From: Erwinia persicina
GTDB taxonomy: Bacteria; Pseudomonadota; Gammaproteobacteria; Enterobacterales; Enterobacteriaceae
Assembly: GCF_014838825.1 (NCBI RefSeq)
Contig: NZ_JACYMO010000003.1
Coordinates: 372,001 to 436,000 of the forward strand
Length of the DNA stretch: 64,000 nucleotides
Reading direction: 5' to 3'
Under the pieces are notes generated by a model that did not search any database, was not told the origin of the DNA, and saw nothing but the letters and a program-made list of their open reading frames with translations. The first letter of the stretch is position 1. Every line of letters starts with the position of its first letter. The position numbers and the translations under genes are program-made. Shown here piece after piece: positions 19,227 through 28,742 of this stretch.

Positions 19227-20375
19227 ATGAAAGCAGGTTGGGCAAAATATCTGGTGACCGGCACACTGCTGGCGCTGCTGGCAGGGTGTTCATCAAAACC
19301 CACCGATCGTGGGCAGCAGTATAAGGACGGAAAACTCGATCAGCCTCTGGCGCTGGTCAATCAGCCCAATGCGAAAGGACGCCCGGTCAATGGTAAGGAC
19401 TTTGCCGACCAGGTTTCTCAGATTCGTTTTGCCTCTTCGGCAATGTACTCCCGGCAGGCGGGGACTTACAGCGCGATAGAGAGCTGGCTGATGGCCGGTG
19501 GCGATACCCGCCAGCTGCGCCAGTTTGGTCTGGACGCGTATCAGATGGAAGGAACAGACAATTATGGCAACGTCCAGTTTACCGGTTATTACACGCCGGT
19601 AATTCAGGCGCGCTATACCCGTCAGGGCGAATTCCAGTATCCTTTATACCGTATGCCGCCGCGTGCAAAGGGCAGAAAACTGCCCAGCCGTGCGGAGATT
19701 TACAGCGGTGCGCTGGATGACCGCTACGTGGCGGCTTACAGCAATTCGCTGATGGATAACTTTATTATGGACGTGCAGGGCAGCGGCTATGTTGATTATG
19801 GCGACGGCCGGCCGCTGATGTTCTTTGGCTACGGTGGCAAAAATGGCCATGCCTATCGCAGCATCGGTAAGGTTCTGATCGATCGCGGCGAAGTAAAACG
19901 TGAAGACATGTCGATGCAGGCTATCCGCCAGTGGGGAGAGGAGCACAGCCCGGCGGAGGTCCGCGAACTGCTGGAACAGAACCCTTCCTTTGTGTTCTTC
20001 AAGCCTGAGAATTTTGCCCCGGTACGCGGTGCCAGCGCAGTGCCTCTGGTGGCAAAAGCGTCGGTGGCGTCTGACCGCGCATTGATCGCGCCGGGAACTG
20101 CTCTGCTGGCTGAAATACCCCTGCTGGACAACAACGGTAAATTTACCGGAAAATATGAGATGCGCATGATGGTATCGCTGGACGTTGGCGGCGCCATTAA
20201 AGGTCAACACTTTGATATTTACCAGGGAATTGGCCCGGATGCCGGGCATATGGCGGGTTGGTTCAACCATTACGGCCGCGTCTGGGTGCTGAAGAATGCG
20301 CCCGGTGCCGGAACGCCACTCTTCTCGTCTGCACAGAATAACGCTTCTCAGGGGGGGCTGCTGGTCAGCCAGTAA
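19227..20375 (+). CDS. mltA: membrane-bound lytic murein transglycosylase A
   Basis: MltA cleaves the MurNAc-GlcNAc bond of peptidoglycan, forming 1,6-anhydro ends, and is anchored to the outer membrane. The start at 19227 gives 382 residues with a lipoprotein signal (LLALLAGCSSK, with the lipobox cysteine at about residue 21). The open frame upstream to 19080 has no signal peptide and overlaps the tRNA leader, so it is rejected. Family blocks include FTGYYTPVIQARY, GSGYVDYGDGRPLMFFGYGGKNGH and the C-terminal double-psi barrel with DIYQGIGPDAGHMAGWFNHYGRVWVL. The length is slightly above E. coli (365). Confidence 0.95.
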   Translation: MKAGWAKYLVTGTLLALLAGCSSKPTDRGQQYKDGKLDQPLALVNQPNAKGRPVNGKDFADQVSQIRFASSAMYSRQAGTYSAIESWLMAGGDTRQLRQFGLDAYQMEGTDNYGNVQFTGYYTPVIQARYTRQGEFQYPLYRMPPRAKGRKLPSRAEIYSGALDDRYVAAYSNSLMDNFIMDVQGSGYVDYGDGRPLMFFGYGGKNGHAYRSIGKVLIDRGEVKREDMSMQAIRQWGEEHSPAEVRELLEQNPSFVFFKPENFAPVRGASAVPLVAKASVASDRALIAPGTALLAEIPLLDNNGKFTGKYEMRMMVSLDVGGAIKGQHFDIYQGIGPDAGHMAGWFNHYGRVWVLKNAPGAGTPLFSSAQNNASQGGLLVSQ

Positions 20376-20434
20376 ACCCCGGCGGGCCGCCTGCCGGCCC
20401 GCCGTTCGTTGAGACGCGTTTCGAGGAATAATGA

Positions 20435-21238
20435 ATGATGGTTCTTTCAGACGCCTGGCGGCAACGCTTTGGCGGAACGGCGCGCCTGTATGGTCAGTCA
20501 GCGCTCCAGCTTTTTGCTGAGTCACACGTCTGTGTGGTTGGCATTGGCGGCGTGGGCTCATGGGCGGCGGAAGCGCTGGTGCGAACGGGCATCGGGGCGA
20601 TTACGTTGATCGACATGGATGACGTCTGCGTCACTAACACCAATCGCCAGGTTCACGCGCTGAAAGAGAACGTGGGCCGGGCGAAAACCGAAGTGATGGC
20701 CGAACGTCTTCTGGCCATTAATCCGGAGTGTCGGGTGATCTGCGTGGATGACTTTATTACGCCGGACAATACCGCCGGGCTGATTGGCAAAGATTTCAGC
20801 TATGTCATTGATGCGATTGACAGCGTGCGACCAAAAGCGGCGCTGCTGGCCTGGTGCCGTCGTAATAAAGTCCCTTTGGTCACCACGGGCGGCGCGGGCG
20901 GCCAGATTGACCCGACACAGATCCAGGTGGCAGATCTGGCGAAAACCATTCAGGATCCGCTGGCGGCCAAGCTACGTGAGCGGCTGAAAGGCGATTTTAA
21001 TATCGTGAAAAACAGCAAAGGCAAACTGGGAATTGACTGTGTCTTTTCTACCGAGGCGCTGATGTACCCGCAGCCGGATGGCTCAGTTTGTGCGTCACGC
21101 AGTACCGCAGAAGGGCCAAAGCGGATGGACTGCGCCGCCGGGTTTGGCGCGGCCACAATGGTGACCGCCACATTTGGTTTTGTCGCGGTTTCACACGTGC
21201 TGAAGAAAATGATGGCAAAAGCGGTCCGCGAGGGCTAA
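20435..21238 (+). CDS. tcdA: tRNA threonylcarbamoyladenosine dehydratase TcdA (CsdL)
   Basis: TcdA is an E1/ThiF-like enzyme that uses ATP to cyclise t6A37 to ct6A37 in ANN-decoding tRNAs. The 267-residue protein has the Rossmann ATP site VVGIGGVGSWAAEALVRTGIG near 35-55, the family signature DMDDVCVTNTNRQVHAL, and the conserved C-terminal segment EGPKRMDCAAGFGAATMVTATFG. It faces csdE and csdA, which supply sulfur-relay activity to this pathway in E. coli. There are two possible ATGs in a row; the first is used here. Confidence 0.96.
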   Translation: MMVLSDAWRQRFGGTARLYGQSALQLFAESHVCVVGIGGVGSWAAEALVRTGIGAITLIDMDDVCVTNTNRQVHALKENVGRAKTEVMAERLLAINPECRVICVDDFITPDNTAGLIGKDFSYVIDAIDSVRPKAALLAWCRRNKVPLVTTGGAGGQIDPTQIQVADLAKTIQDPLAAKLRERLKGDFNIVKNSKGKLGIDCVFSTEALMYPQPDGSVCASRSTAEGPKRMDCAAGFGAATMVTATFGFVAVSHVLKKMMAKAVREG

Positions 21239-21330
21239 TCCAACGCAGGGGGCTGACGTTCTGTTCCGGTCAGCTCTTTGACACAAGCCCTGGCATAACC
21301 CTCTATCCGCAGCGGTAAGCGGCCCCTCTT

Positions 21331-21774
21331 TTATTCGTTGGCTGCCCGCATTACCGCTGCCGCCATCGCCTGTAAGCCCGCGCTGCGTGAGGCGCTCAAC
21401 TGCGCCATTAATCCCAGGGCGGCGAACAGGGCCAGCGGATCCTCCTGCTGCAGCTGTGCCGGTGTTTTTCCCTCGACCGCCGTGAGCAGCACGGCCAGCA
21501 GTCCGCGCACAATCCGCCCCTCGCTGTCACCGAAGAAGTGCAGCTGTCCGCTCTCCATCACCTGATGGCCCAGCCAGACGCGGTTTTCACAGCCGCTTAA
21601 TTCAATCTCAACGCTTTTCAATGCCTCGGGTAGCGCAGGCAGCTGTCTGCCCAGCAGGATAAGCTGGCGGTAACGTTCCTCCCACTGTCTGAAGGTGGAA
21701 AATTGCGTTATCAGTGAGTCAGCGGTAATCGTGTCACCAAACGGGTGGGGAGCAATCAGGGATAAATTCGTCAT
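21331..21774 (-). CDS. csdE: cysteine desulfurase sulfur acceptor CsdE
   Basis: A SufE-like protein of 147 residues (E. coli 147) that accepts persulfide sulfur from CsdA and passes it on, with TcdA as the known partner. The acceptor cysteine is in [15 protein letters not shown] at about residue 62. Its ATG overlaps the last base of the csdA stop (TAATG), so the pair is co-translated. Confidence 0.95.
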   Translation of the reverse strand: MTNLSLIAPHPFGDTITADSLITQFSTFRQWEERYRQLILLGRQLPALPEALKSVEIELSGCENRVWLGHQVMESGQLHFFGDSEGRIVRGLLAVLLTAVEGKTPAQLQQEDPLALFAALGLMAQLSASRSAGLQAMAAAVMRAANE

Positions 21775-22979
21775 TAATCAGCCAGTAGCGTCAGGGCGGT
21801 AGTCATGGCCGCGACCAGCGCGTCCACGTCTTCCGGGGTGTTATACGGGGCGAAAGAGGCACGCAGCGTGCCGCTGACGCCTAAAGCCGCCAGCAGCGGC
21901 TGGGCGCAGTGCTGACCGGCGCGAACGGCAATACCACTTTCTGCCAGCAGCATCACCACATCGCTGTGATGGACGCCGGCAATATCAAAGGCCAGCAGGC
22001 TGGAGTGGCTGGCACGATAGCTGCGGAAGCCAGGCAGTCGCGACAGACGGGCTTCCGCCTGAGAGGCCAGCTCACAGCTCCAGCGTTCGGCGGCGGCCGT
22101 ATCCACGTGGCTTAACCACTCCAGCGCGGCACTCAGGCCAATGACGCCGGCCACATTTGGCGTACCGGCCTCGAAGCACCAGGGAACGGCCTGGGGGGTG
22201 AATCCATCGAAGTCCACGCGGGTGATCATTTTACCGCCGCCCTGCCACGGAACCATTTCTGCCAGTCGCCCGGCCTGACCATAGAGAGCGCCGATACCCA
22301 TTGGACCATACAGCTTATGACCCGAAAAAGCGTAAAAATCAATATCCAGCGCCTGAACATCCGGCGGGCAGTGAACCACGCCCTGTGCGCCATCCACCAT
22401 CACTTTTGCCCCGCAGCCATGCGCAAGATCGATAATCTGCTTCAGATCAGGACAGCCGCCGGTAACGTTGGACATCTGCCCGATGGCCACCAGGCGGGTA
22501 CGGGCATTAAGCAGGCCCGGAAGCAGGTGGAGGTCCGGCAGACGATCCTGACCGATGGGCCACCTGACGACGCGGGCTCCGGTCTGCTCTGCCACCATCA
22601 GCCACGGTACCAGGTTGGCATGGTGCTCGGCTTCGCTGACCACAATCTCATCCCCCGGCTGCAGGCGCGGGCGCAGCCAGCTTTGCGCCACGAGGTTAAT
22701 GGCCTCAGTGGTGCCTTTCGTCCAGACGATGCTGTGACTGTCTGCGGCATTCAGCAGGGATGCCACCTGGGTTCGCGCGTGCTCAAAGCGTTCAGTCAGA
22801 TGCCGGGCGGCGGCGAACTGGCTGCGGTGAACCGTACCCGCGCTCAGGCGATAAAACTGTTCCGTCGCATCGATCACGCTTTGTGGTTTCAGCGCGGTTG
22901 CGGCACTGTCGAGATAGCAGGCCCCCTCGTTCAGGGCGGGAAACTGCTGGCGAAACCGCTGGGGGTTAAATGACGTCAT
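21774..22979 (-). CDS. csdA: cysteine desulfurase CsdA
   Basis: A PLP-dependent class V aminotransferase-fold enzyme that releases sulfur from cysteine as a persulfide. At 401 residues it equals E. coli CsdA. The PLP lysine is Lys222 in [13 protein letters not shown], and the catalytic cysteine is Cys358 in [12 protein letters not shown], in the group II desulfurase context. It heads the csdA-csdE operon and is divergent from ygdI. Confidence 0.96.
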   Translation of the reverse strand: MTSFNPQRFRQQFPALNEGACYLDSAATALKPQSVIDATEQFYRLSAGTVHRSQFAAARHLTERFEHARTQVASLLNAADSHSIVWTKGTTEAINLVAQSWLRPRLQPGDEIVVSEAEHHANLVPWLMVAEQTGARVVRWPIGQDRLPDLHLLPGLLNARTRLVAIGQMSNVTGGCPDLKQIIDLAHGCGAKVMVDGAQGVVHCPPDVQALDIDFYAFSGHKLYGPMGIGALYGQAGRLAEMVPWQGGGKMITRVDFDGFTPQAVPWCFEAGTPNVAGVIGLSAALEWLSHVDTAAAERWSCELASQAEARLSRLPGFRSYRASHSSLLAFDIAGVHHSDVVMLLAESGIAVRAGQHCAQPLLAALGVSGTLRASFAPYNTPEDVDALVAAMTTALTLLAD

Positions 22980-23204
22980 ACGTTGTACACATTCCTCTGG
23001 GGTGGTTCGTGCTTTTTTAGGACCAGACTGAAATGAATGTGGTTTTCTGGCAAAGCTGAAAAAGCGCGTTATGCTGAATTATGACTGCTTTATGTGTTTA
23101 CCCGCAAACAGAAGGCTGTCTCAGTAGGCTGTTTTGTTGTGTTTTTTTGCCGCTTTTCTGACAGTTCGTCGGGTATTTCCTGTCTCATACTGGAGAGATA
23201 AAAA

Positions 23205-23429
23205 ATGAAAAAATTCGCTGCTGTAATCGCCGCCTGTGCCATGACACTGTCGCTGGCTGCCTGTTCAAGTAACTATGTTATGCACACCAATGACGGCCGG
23301 ACAATCGTTGCCGATGGCAAGCCTATGGTAGACGATGAAACCGGGATGATCAGCTATAAAGATGCCAATGGATCAAAACAGCAGATCAACCGCTCTGATG
23401 TCAAAGAGATGGTCGAGATGGGACAGTAA
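23205..23429 (+). CDS. ygdI: small lipoprotein, YgdI/YgdR family (DUF903)
   Basis: A 74-residue lipoprotein with a signal peptide and lipobox (LSLAACSSN, Cys at about 20). The mature part carries the family core YVMHTNDGRTIVADGKP and SYKDANGSKQQINRSDV, an SH3-like small domain. Position between csdA and gcvA is as in E. coli. The biological role is unknown. Its 3' end converges on the gcvB terminator. Confidence 0.93.
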   Translation: MKKFAAVIAACAMTLSLAACSSNYVMHTNDGRTIVADGKPMVDDETGMISYKDANGSKQQINRSDVKEMVEMGQ

Positions 23430-23438
23430 ATTTCAGGT

Positions 23439-23646
23439 AAAAAAAAGCACCGCGCTTGGCGGTGCTATTAAAAATCAATATGGACAGACAGGGTAAATCT
23501 ACAGGAATGTGTGGTAGCCAGGCTACCAGACCTGAAAATCGTCAGGTCAAATGCAAACACAACATCACGACACAAGCCAAAAGCCCCTCAAAATTCCGCG
23601 AGTTAACACAAAATTTTAATGCGCTTTTCGTTCCGGCTCAGGAAGT
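23439..23646 (-). ncRNA. gcvB: GcvB small regulatory RNA
   Basis: GcvB is an Hfq-dependent RNA that represses many amino-acid and peptide transporter mRNAs and is activated by GcvA. On the minus strand the gene begins ACTTCCTGAGCCGGAACG, identical to the known 5' end. It contains a G/U-rich R1-like stretch (about 23551-23577, including TGATGTTGTGTTTGC). A conserved TTTACCCTGTCTGTCCAT segment corresponds to region R2/R3, and a hairpin AGCACCGC/GCGGTGCT with a T-run ends it. The length is about 208 nt. It is divergent from gcvA, as in other enterics. Confidence 0.95.
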
Positions 23647-23652
23647 GCCGCA

Positions 23653-23681
23653 ACTATAGGTATTTGCTGGTAGTTCCTCAA
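23653..23681 (-). promoter_or_regulatory. gcvB promoter
   Basis: On the minus strand TTGAGG (23681-23676) and TATAGT (23658-23653) are 17 bases apart. The +1 A at 23646 lies seven bases after the -10. The GcvA binding site is expected in the shared 128-base gcvB-gcvA intergenic region. Confidence 0.75.
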
Positions 23682-23690
23682 CGGACAATT

Positions 23691-23696
23691 TATAAT
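23691..23696 (+). promoter_or_regulatory. candidate -10 of gcvA
   Basis: A consensus TATAAT lies 78 bases upstream of the gcvA ATG. No clear -35 is seen 16-18 bases before it, as expected for an autoregulated LysR-type gene. This is a sequence-only assignment. Confidence 0.45.
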
Positions 23697-23774
23697 GCCT
23701 CGGATAAAAAAAACTAATACGTAACTCTGTGTAACAGAGCAACGCCTTGTCGCGATGAAAAGTACCCATTTACC

Positions 23775-24692
23775 ATGTCGAAACGTTTACCTCCTTTAAA
23801 TGCGCTGCGGGTTTTTGACGCTGCGGCGCGTCATCTCAGCTTTACTAAAGCTGCCGAAGAACTGTTTGTCACCCAGGCTGCCGTCAGCCACCAGATTAAG
23901 TCACTGGAGGACTTTCTGGGCCTGAAGCTGTTTCGCCGCCGTAACCGGTCGCTGTTGCTGACCGAAGAGGGGCAAAGTTATTACCTCGATATTAAAGAGA
24001 TTTTCACCGCGCTGAATGATGCCACGCGCAAGCTGCAGGCCCGCAGTGCGAAAGGCGCGCTGACGGTCAGTTTACTGCCCAGTTTTGCCATTCAGTGGCT
24101 GGTTCCGAGGCTGACCAGCTTTAACTCAGCTTATCCGGGAATCGATGTGCGTATCCAGGCCGTGGATCGTGATGAAGAGAAACTGGCTGATGATGTTGAC
24201 GTGGCCATCTTCTACGGGCGCGGCAACTGGCCAGGGCTGCGCGTAGAGAAACTCTATGCGGAATATCTGCTGCCCGTCTGTTCACCGCTGCTGTTAACAG
24301 GGGATCGTCCACTCACTTCGCCCGCCGCACTGGCAGGGCATACGCTGCTGCACGATGCCTCGCGCCGCGACTGGCAGGCGTACACTCGCCAACTGGGCCT
24401 TAATAGTATCAACGTACAGCAGGGGCCGATTTTCAGCCACAGCGCCATGGTTCTGCAGGCGGCGATCCACGGTCAGGGGGTAGCGCTGGCCAACAATGTG
24501 ATGGCCGAGAGTGAAATTGAAGCGGGCAGGCTGGTGTGTCCGTTCAATGATGTATTAGTCAGTAAAAATGCTTTTTATCTGGTTTGTCATGACAGTCAGG
24601 CAGAACTGGGTAAAATAGCCGCCTTCCGACAGTGGATCCTGGCAAAAGCGGCCAGCGAACAAGAAAAATTTCGTTTTCGTTACGATCACTGA
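23775..24692 (+). CDS. gcvA: LysR-type regulator of glycine cleavage GcvA
   Basis: GcvA activates gcvTHP when glycine is present, represses it with GcvR when glycine is low, and activates gcvB. The 305-residue protein has an N-terminal winged helix-turn-helix (LNALRVFDAAARHLSFTKAA, VTQAAVSHQIKSLE, about 5-60) and a C-terminal LysR substrate-binding domain. It is highly similar to E. coli GcvA, especially in the DNA-binding half. Its placement beside divergent gcvB supports the assignment. Confidence 0.96.
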   Translation: MSKRLPPLNALRVFDAAARHLSFTKAAEELFVTQAAVSHQIKSLEDFLGLKLFRRRNRSLLLTEEGQSYYLDIKEIFTALNDATRKLQARSAKGALTVSLLPSFAIQWLVPRLTSFNSAYPGIDVRIQAVDRDEEKLADDVDVAIFYGRGNWPGLRVEKLYAEYLLPVCSPLLLTGDRPLTSPAALAGHTLLHDASRRDWQAYTRQLGLNSINVQQGPIFSHSAMVLQAAIHGQGVALANNVMAESEIEAGRLVCPFNDVLVSKNAFYLVCHDSQAELGKIAAFRQWILAKAASEQEKFRFRYDH

Positions 24693-24739
24693 TCGCACTG
24701 CCCTCGCCGATATGCGGCAGGGAATAAGAACGGGCAGCA

Positions 24740-24759
24740 GGGGGCACACCCCCTGTTCT
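24740..24759 (+). terminator. weak hairpin after gcvA
   Basis: CAGGGG and CCCCTG face each other around GCACAC just before ygdD. There is no T-tract, and ygdD starts within 20 bases, so it may modulate rather than end transcription. Confidence 0.25.
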
Positions 24760-24775
24760 GAAAGAGGATGAGGTT

Positions 24776-25171
24776 ATGTCCAGTCGTGCAATGCTGATTT
24801 TCGCCGCCATCAGTGGATTCTTCTACGTGATGCTGGGGGCATTTGGTGCCCATGTGTTAAGCAAGTCGCTGGGAAGCGCAGAAATGGCCTGGATGAAAAC
24901 CGGGCTGGATTATCAGGGGTTTCATACCCTGGCGATACTGGGTCTGGCGACAGCGATGCTGCGTCGGGCCAATATCTGGTTTTACTGGAGTAGCGCATTT
25001 CTGGCACTCGGTACCGTATTGTTCAGCGGCAGTCTGTACTGTCTGGCGCTGTCGCACCTGAAACTGTGGGTGTATATCACCCCCATTGGCGGCACCTGCT
25101 TCCTGCTGGGTTGGGTTTTGATGTTGGTTGGCGCACTGCGTCTGAAAAAAAGGGCAGATCGCCATGAATAA
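24776..25171 (+). CDS. ygdD: inner membrane protein YgdD (DUF423)
   Basis: A 131-residue integral membrane protein with four predicted hydrophobic helices (about 6-26, 47-63, 70-92, 97-118). The conserved DUF423 N-terminus includes GAFGAHVL. The function is unknown. It overlaps rlmM by eight bases, an arrangement kept in E. coli, so it is co-transcribed with the methyltransferase. Confidence 0.94.
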   Translation: MSSRAMLIFAAISGFFYVMLGAFGAHVLSKSLGSAEMAWMKTGLDYQGFHTLAILGLATAMLRRANIWFYWSSAFLALGTVLFSGSLYCLALSHLKLWVYITPIGGTCFLLGWVLMLVGALRLKKRADRHE

Positions 25172-26264
25172 AATTTTGCTGTATTGCCGTCAGGGTTTTG
25201 AAAAAGAGTGTGCTGCCGAAATCACGGCGAAAGCTGCAGAGCGGGAAGTGTATGGTTTTGCCCGGGTTAAAGATGACTCGGCTTACGTGCTGTTTGAGTG
25301 CTACCAGCAGGACGACGCAGAAAAGTTGCTTAATGCGCTGCCGTTCAGTGAACTGATTTTCTCCCGCCAGATGATCCTGGTGGGCGAACTGCTGCGCGAT
25401 CTGCCGACGGAAGACCGCATTTCGCCGGTGGCGGGTATGCTGACCGGGGTGGTGGAGAAGGGCGGCGATCTGCGCGTCGAAGTTCCGGATACCAATGCCA
25501 GTAAAGAGCTGCTCAGGTTCTGCCGTAAGTTTACCGTACCGCTGCGTGCCAGCCTGCGTAAACAGGGGATCCTGCTTAACTATGAAAGCAACACGCGTCC
25601 GGTGGTTCACGTGTTCTTTATTGCCTCCGGCTGTTGCTATGTGGGCTATTCGCTGCCGCAGAATAATTCCGCACTATTTATGGGTATTCCGCGACTGAAA
25701 TTCCCTTCCGATGCGCCAAGCCGTTCGACCCTGAAGCTGGAGGAGGCGTTTCACGTCTTTATCCCTGCCGACGAGTGGGATGAGCGCCTGGCCAGCGGCA
25801 TGTGGGCCGTGGATCTCGGGGCCTGTCCCGGCGGCTGGACTTATCAGCTGGTGCAGCGCAGCATGATGGTCAATGCTGTCGATAACGGTCCGATGGCCCC
25901 CAGCCTGATGGATACCGGGCAGGTGTTCCACCAGCGTGAAGACGGTTTCAAATACCGGCCGACGCGCAGCAATAACTACTGGGTGGTCTGCGATATGGTG
26001 GAAAAACCGATCCGTGTGGCTAACCTGATGGCCGACTGGCTGGTCAACGGCTGGTGCCGGGAAGCGATCTTTAACCTCAAGCTGCCGATGAAAAAGCGCT
26101 ACGAAGAAGTGTCACAGAACCTGGCGATGATCGACGAAAAACTGAAAGCGAACGGGATCAACGCCCAGATTCAGGCGCGCCAGCTTTATCATGACCGCGA
26201 AGAAGTCACGGTGCATATCCGACGTATCTGGAGTGCTGCACCGGGGCGTCGCGACGAACGATAA
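25164..26264 (+). CDS. rlmM: 23S rRNA 2'-O-ribose C2498 methyltransferase
   Basis: RlmM methylates the ribose of C2498 in the peptidyl transferase centre, using SAM. The 366-residue protein has an N-terminal THUMP-like RNA-binding domain ([16 protein letters not shown]) and a C-terminal Rossmann methyltransferase domain with the SAM loop [14 protein letters not shown] near 222-235. Length equals the E. coli enzyme. An intrinsic terminator follows. Confidence 0.96.
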   Translation: MNKILLYCRQGFEKECAAEITAKAAEREVYGFARVKDDSAYVLFECYQQDDAEKLLNALPFSELIFSRQMILVGELLRDLPTEDRISPVAGMLTGVVEKGGDLRVEVPDTNASKELLRFCRKFTVPLRASLRKQGILLNYESNTRPVVHVFFIASGCCYVGYSLPQNNSALFMGIPRLKFPSDAPSRSTLKLEEAFHVFIPADEWDERLASGMWAVDLGACPGGWTYQLVQRSMMVNAVDNGPMAPSLMDTGQVFHQREDGFKYRPTRSNNYWVVCDMVEKPIRVANLMADWLVNGWCREAIFNLKLPMKKRYEEVSQNLAMIDEKLKANGINAQIQARQLYHDREEVTVHIRRIWSAAPGRRDER

Positions 26265-26300
26265 CGCCGTCGCGTGCTGTCAGGGTCGATCGTCACTGCG

Positions 26301-26331
26301 ATCGGCCCTGCGTCCGGGCCGATTTTCTCTT
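26301..26331 (+). terminator. intrinsic terminator of ygdD-rlmM
   Basis: ATCGGCCC and GGGCCGAT form a perfect eight-base stem over a seven-base loop, followed by TTTCTCTT. It lies 36 bases after the rlmM stop and before the convergent xni. Confidence 0.75.
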
Positions 26332-26341
26332 ATCCTGCCGT

Positions 26342-27091
26342 TTATGGCAGACGTAAATCCTTCAGATTTCCTTCCAGCACTAAATCAGTTTTCAGCGTGG
26401 CCACCTGACGGCAAATCTCAGCCATCTGCTGGTGTTCTGCCAGCTTTTTGCGCCATTTTTCCGGCACCTGGTCCAGTTGCTGATAGAGCGCCTCCAGCGT
26501 GCCGAACTGTTGCAGCAGCTGGCTGGCGCTTTTACCGCCAATGCCTGCCACGCCGGGGATTTTGCTGCTGCTGATGCCGGCCAGCCCCCAGTAGTCGGGC
26601 AGCTGCGCGGGGGATACGCCAAACTCAGCGGCAATAAAAGGCACATCCAGCCAGCGCTTTTGAAAGTAATCGCGGATTTGAATCGCCGGTGCCAGCAGCT
26701 GACAGTAGCCCTTATCGGTAGAGACAATCGTTGCCTGATGGCCTGCGGCGGCCACCTTGCTGGCCAGCGTCGCTGCCAGGTCGTCAGCCTCATCCCCCGC
26801 AGAATGCCAGCTGGCGATACCGATGCTGGCAAAGGCCGCGCGCAACAGCGGCATCTCATTACGCAGCGTATCCGGCATTGGTGAACGTCCCGCTTTATAG
26901 TCCGGCAGCAGCTGGTGACGCCAGCTGCTGCTGCGGTCGTCGTCGTCAAAGACGGCTACAGCGTGGGTCGGGCGGATGTGGAGCAGCAGCTGTTGCAGGG
27001 CATTCAGACAGGTTTCCTGGCAGGGGGACCCCTGTACGGCGTGAATGCGCCGGATCAGATTCAGCGCATCGATAATTAACAGATGTATCAT
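26342..27091 (-). CDS. xni: flap endonuclease Xni (ExoIX)
   Basis: A FEN-family 5' nuclease-like protein of 249 residues (E. coli 251), related to the 5'-3' exonuclease domain of DNA polymerase I. Metal-site blocks are visible: [15 protein letters not shown] near the N-terminus, [24 protein letters not shown], and [13 protein letters not shown]. The helix-hairpin-helix [18 protein letters not shown] follows. As in E. coli Xni, it is shorter than the PolI domain. It lies downstream of ppnN with a stem-loop between them. Confidence 0.93.
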   Translation of the reverse strand: MIHLLIIDALNLIRRIHAVQGSPCQETCLNALQQLLLHIRPTHAVAVFDDDDRSSSWRHQLLPDYKAGRSPMPDTLRNEMPLLRAAFASIGIASWHSAGDEADDLAATLASKVAAAGHQATIVSTDKGYCQLLAPAIQIRDYFQKRWLDVPFIAAEFGVSPAQLPDYWGLAGISSSKIPGVAGIGGKSASQLLQQFGTLEALYQQLDQVPEKWRKKLAEHQQMAEICRQVATLKTDLVLEGNLKDLRLP

Positions 27092-27102
27092 CAGATAACC
27101 CT

Positions 27103-27126
27103 GAGCGGCCCGCAGGCCGCTCTTTT
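27103..27126 (+). terminator. hairpin between ppnN and xni
   Basis: GAGCGGCC and GGCCGCTC pair perfectly over CGCA. TTTT follows on the plus strand, so as an intrinsic terminator it reads against xni/ppnN transcription. On the minus strand the same stem ends right at the AGGG ribosome site of xni. Confidence 0.5.
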
Positions 27127-28489
27127 ACTTAATGATTTCGTAGCAGGGAATATAAGCGCTGCCCGGCAGCTTCATACGATGCTGGGCAACAAACCCTTGC
27201 AGCAGATCGTCCATGCGTCGCATGATTTCCGGATCGCCGTGCAGTTTGTACGGCCCTTTCTCTTTAATGGCCTGGATACCAACGTCCTTCACATTTCCCG
27301 CCACGATGCCGGAGAATGCGCGGCGCAGGGCCGCTGCCAGCTGTTCGGCCGGCTGGTCAGATGAAAGATTAAGATTCGCCATATTCTCATGGCTCGGCAT
27401 AAACGGCATTTGCAGATCGGGGGCAATACGCAGCGCCCAGTTAAAGCTGTAGGCATCGCCTGTTTCACGACGGTACTCTTTGACCTTCGGCATCGCTTTT
27501 TTCATCACCCGCGCCACTTCTGCTGCATCATCAATAATGATGGTGTAATGCCTGCGTGCCTCATCACCCAGCGTATTGACGATAAACTCGTCCAGCACGC
27601 GGAAGTAATCAGCGCTCTCTTTCGGACCGGTGAGGATCAGCGGCAGCACCTGGTCGTGGTTGTGTGGGTTCATCATGATACCCAGCAGATAGAGCAGCTC
27701 TTCCGCCGTGCCCACACCGCCCGGGAAGATAATGATACCGTGAGCGATGCGCACAAAAGCTTCCAGACGTTTTTCAATGTCCGGCATGATGATCAGTTCA
27801 TTAACCAGCGGGTTAGGCGGTTCGGCGGCAATGATCGAGGGTTCAGTCAGGCCGATAAAGCGGCTGTCCCGGTAACGCTGCTGGGCATGACCTACCGCAG
27901 CTCCTTTCATCGGGGCTTCCATCACCCCCGGGCCACAGCCGGTACAGATGTTCAGTTCGCGCAGACCCAGCTGGGAACCGACGCTCCGGCAGTACTGGTA
28001 TTCAATGGCATTGATGGAGTGTCCCCCCCAGCACACCACGGTGTTCGGCTCTTCCCCCACGTGCAGGGCGCGGGCATTGCGCAGGATAGAAAATACCAGA
28101 TTGGTAATATGCACCGGATCGTCGCTTTCGAACTGCTGGAAGCGCCCGGCATTGTCGATCTTTCCGTTCAGGAAAAGAATGTCGCGCAGTACGGCAAACA
28201 GGTTGGCCTGCAGGGCGCGAATTATACGTCCGTCAACGAAGGCTTCTTCCGGTGGATTGATCAGTTCCAGCTTCACGCCGCGCTCACGACGCAGCACGTT
28301 AATGTCGAAACTTTCGAACCGGGAGAGCAGTTCCTGACTGCTGTCGGTCTGGCTACCGGAGTTGAGGACAGCGAGTGAGCAGTTGCGGAAAAGCTGATAG
28401 AGATCGCTGCTGGCCGTGCGTTTCAGCATATCGACTTCAAGCTGAGACAGCAGATCCATTGAGCCAAGAGGGCTGACATGTGTAATCAA
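27125..28489 (-). CDS. ppnN: pyrimidine/purine-5'-nucleotide nucleosidase PpnN
   Basis: PpnN hydrolyses nucleoside monophosphates to base and ribose-5-phosphate and is activated by (p)ppGpp in E. coli. The TTG at 28489, preceded by AAGGAG at good spacing, gives 454 residues beginning with I-T-H, exactly the E. coli length and start codon; the longer frame upstream is rejected. The LOG-family nucleotide motif [16 protein letters not shown] is near 270, and [18 protein letters not shown] lies upstream of it. RelA, the (p)ppGpp synthase, is encoded in the same window. Confidence 0.95.
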   Translation of the reverse strand: MITHVSPLGSMDLLSQLEVDMLKRTASSDLYQLFRNCSLAVLNSGSQTDSSQELLSRFESFDINVLRRERGVKLELINPPEEAFVDGRIIRALQANLFAVLRDILFLNGKIDNAGRFQQFESDDPVHITNLVFSILRNARALHVGEEPNTVVCWGGHSINAIEYQYCRSVGSQLGLRELNICTGCGPGVMEAPMKGAAVGHAQQRYRDSRFIGLTEPSIIAAEPPNPLVNELIIMPDIEKRLEAFVRIAHGIIIFPGGVGTAEELLYLLGIMMNPHNHDQVLPLILTGPKESADYFRVLDEFIVNTLGDEARRHYTIIIDDAAEVARVMKKAMPKVKEYRRETGDAYSFNWALRIAPDLQMPFMPSHENMANLNLSSDQPAEQLAAALRRAFSGIVAGNVKDVGIQAIKEKGPYKLHGDPEIMRRMDDLLQGFVAQHRMKLPGSAYIPCYEIIK

Positions 28490-28742
28490 GTGAACTCCTT
28501 TACACCCGCCGGGTGTGCAGTGACTCCACAACCTCGCGGTCGCAGAGAAAAGATATCCTTAAGCAACATCGCGGGCGAACCGCCAGATGGCGGTCTGCCC
28601 TTACAGCGATCGTCGTCACGGGCGACTCTTTTTCTGGCCGCCCCGTATCGGAACAGACGCCAAAGGCGTCATCGCGCTGCCCGAAGCCAGAGTAGCCTTT
28701 TTCATTGAGATTTAACAACAGGTTAACGTCGGGGCCGCTGAT

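Noticed and set aside
27389-28378. 329-codon plus-strand frame opposite ppnN
   Set aside because: Antisense to a clearly conserved gene, with His/Gln/Arg-rich composition typical of shadow frames.
28490-28742. ppnN-queF gap examined for a preQ1 riboswitch or small gene
   Set aside because: Only short generic hairpins (for example GACGCC/GGCGTC) are seen. It is downstream of queF rather than in its leader, and no coding frame is supported.
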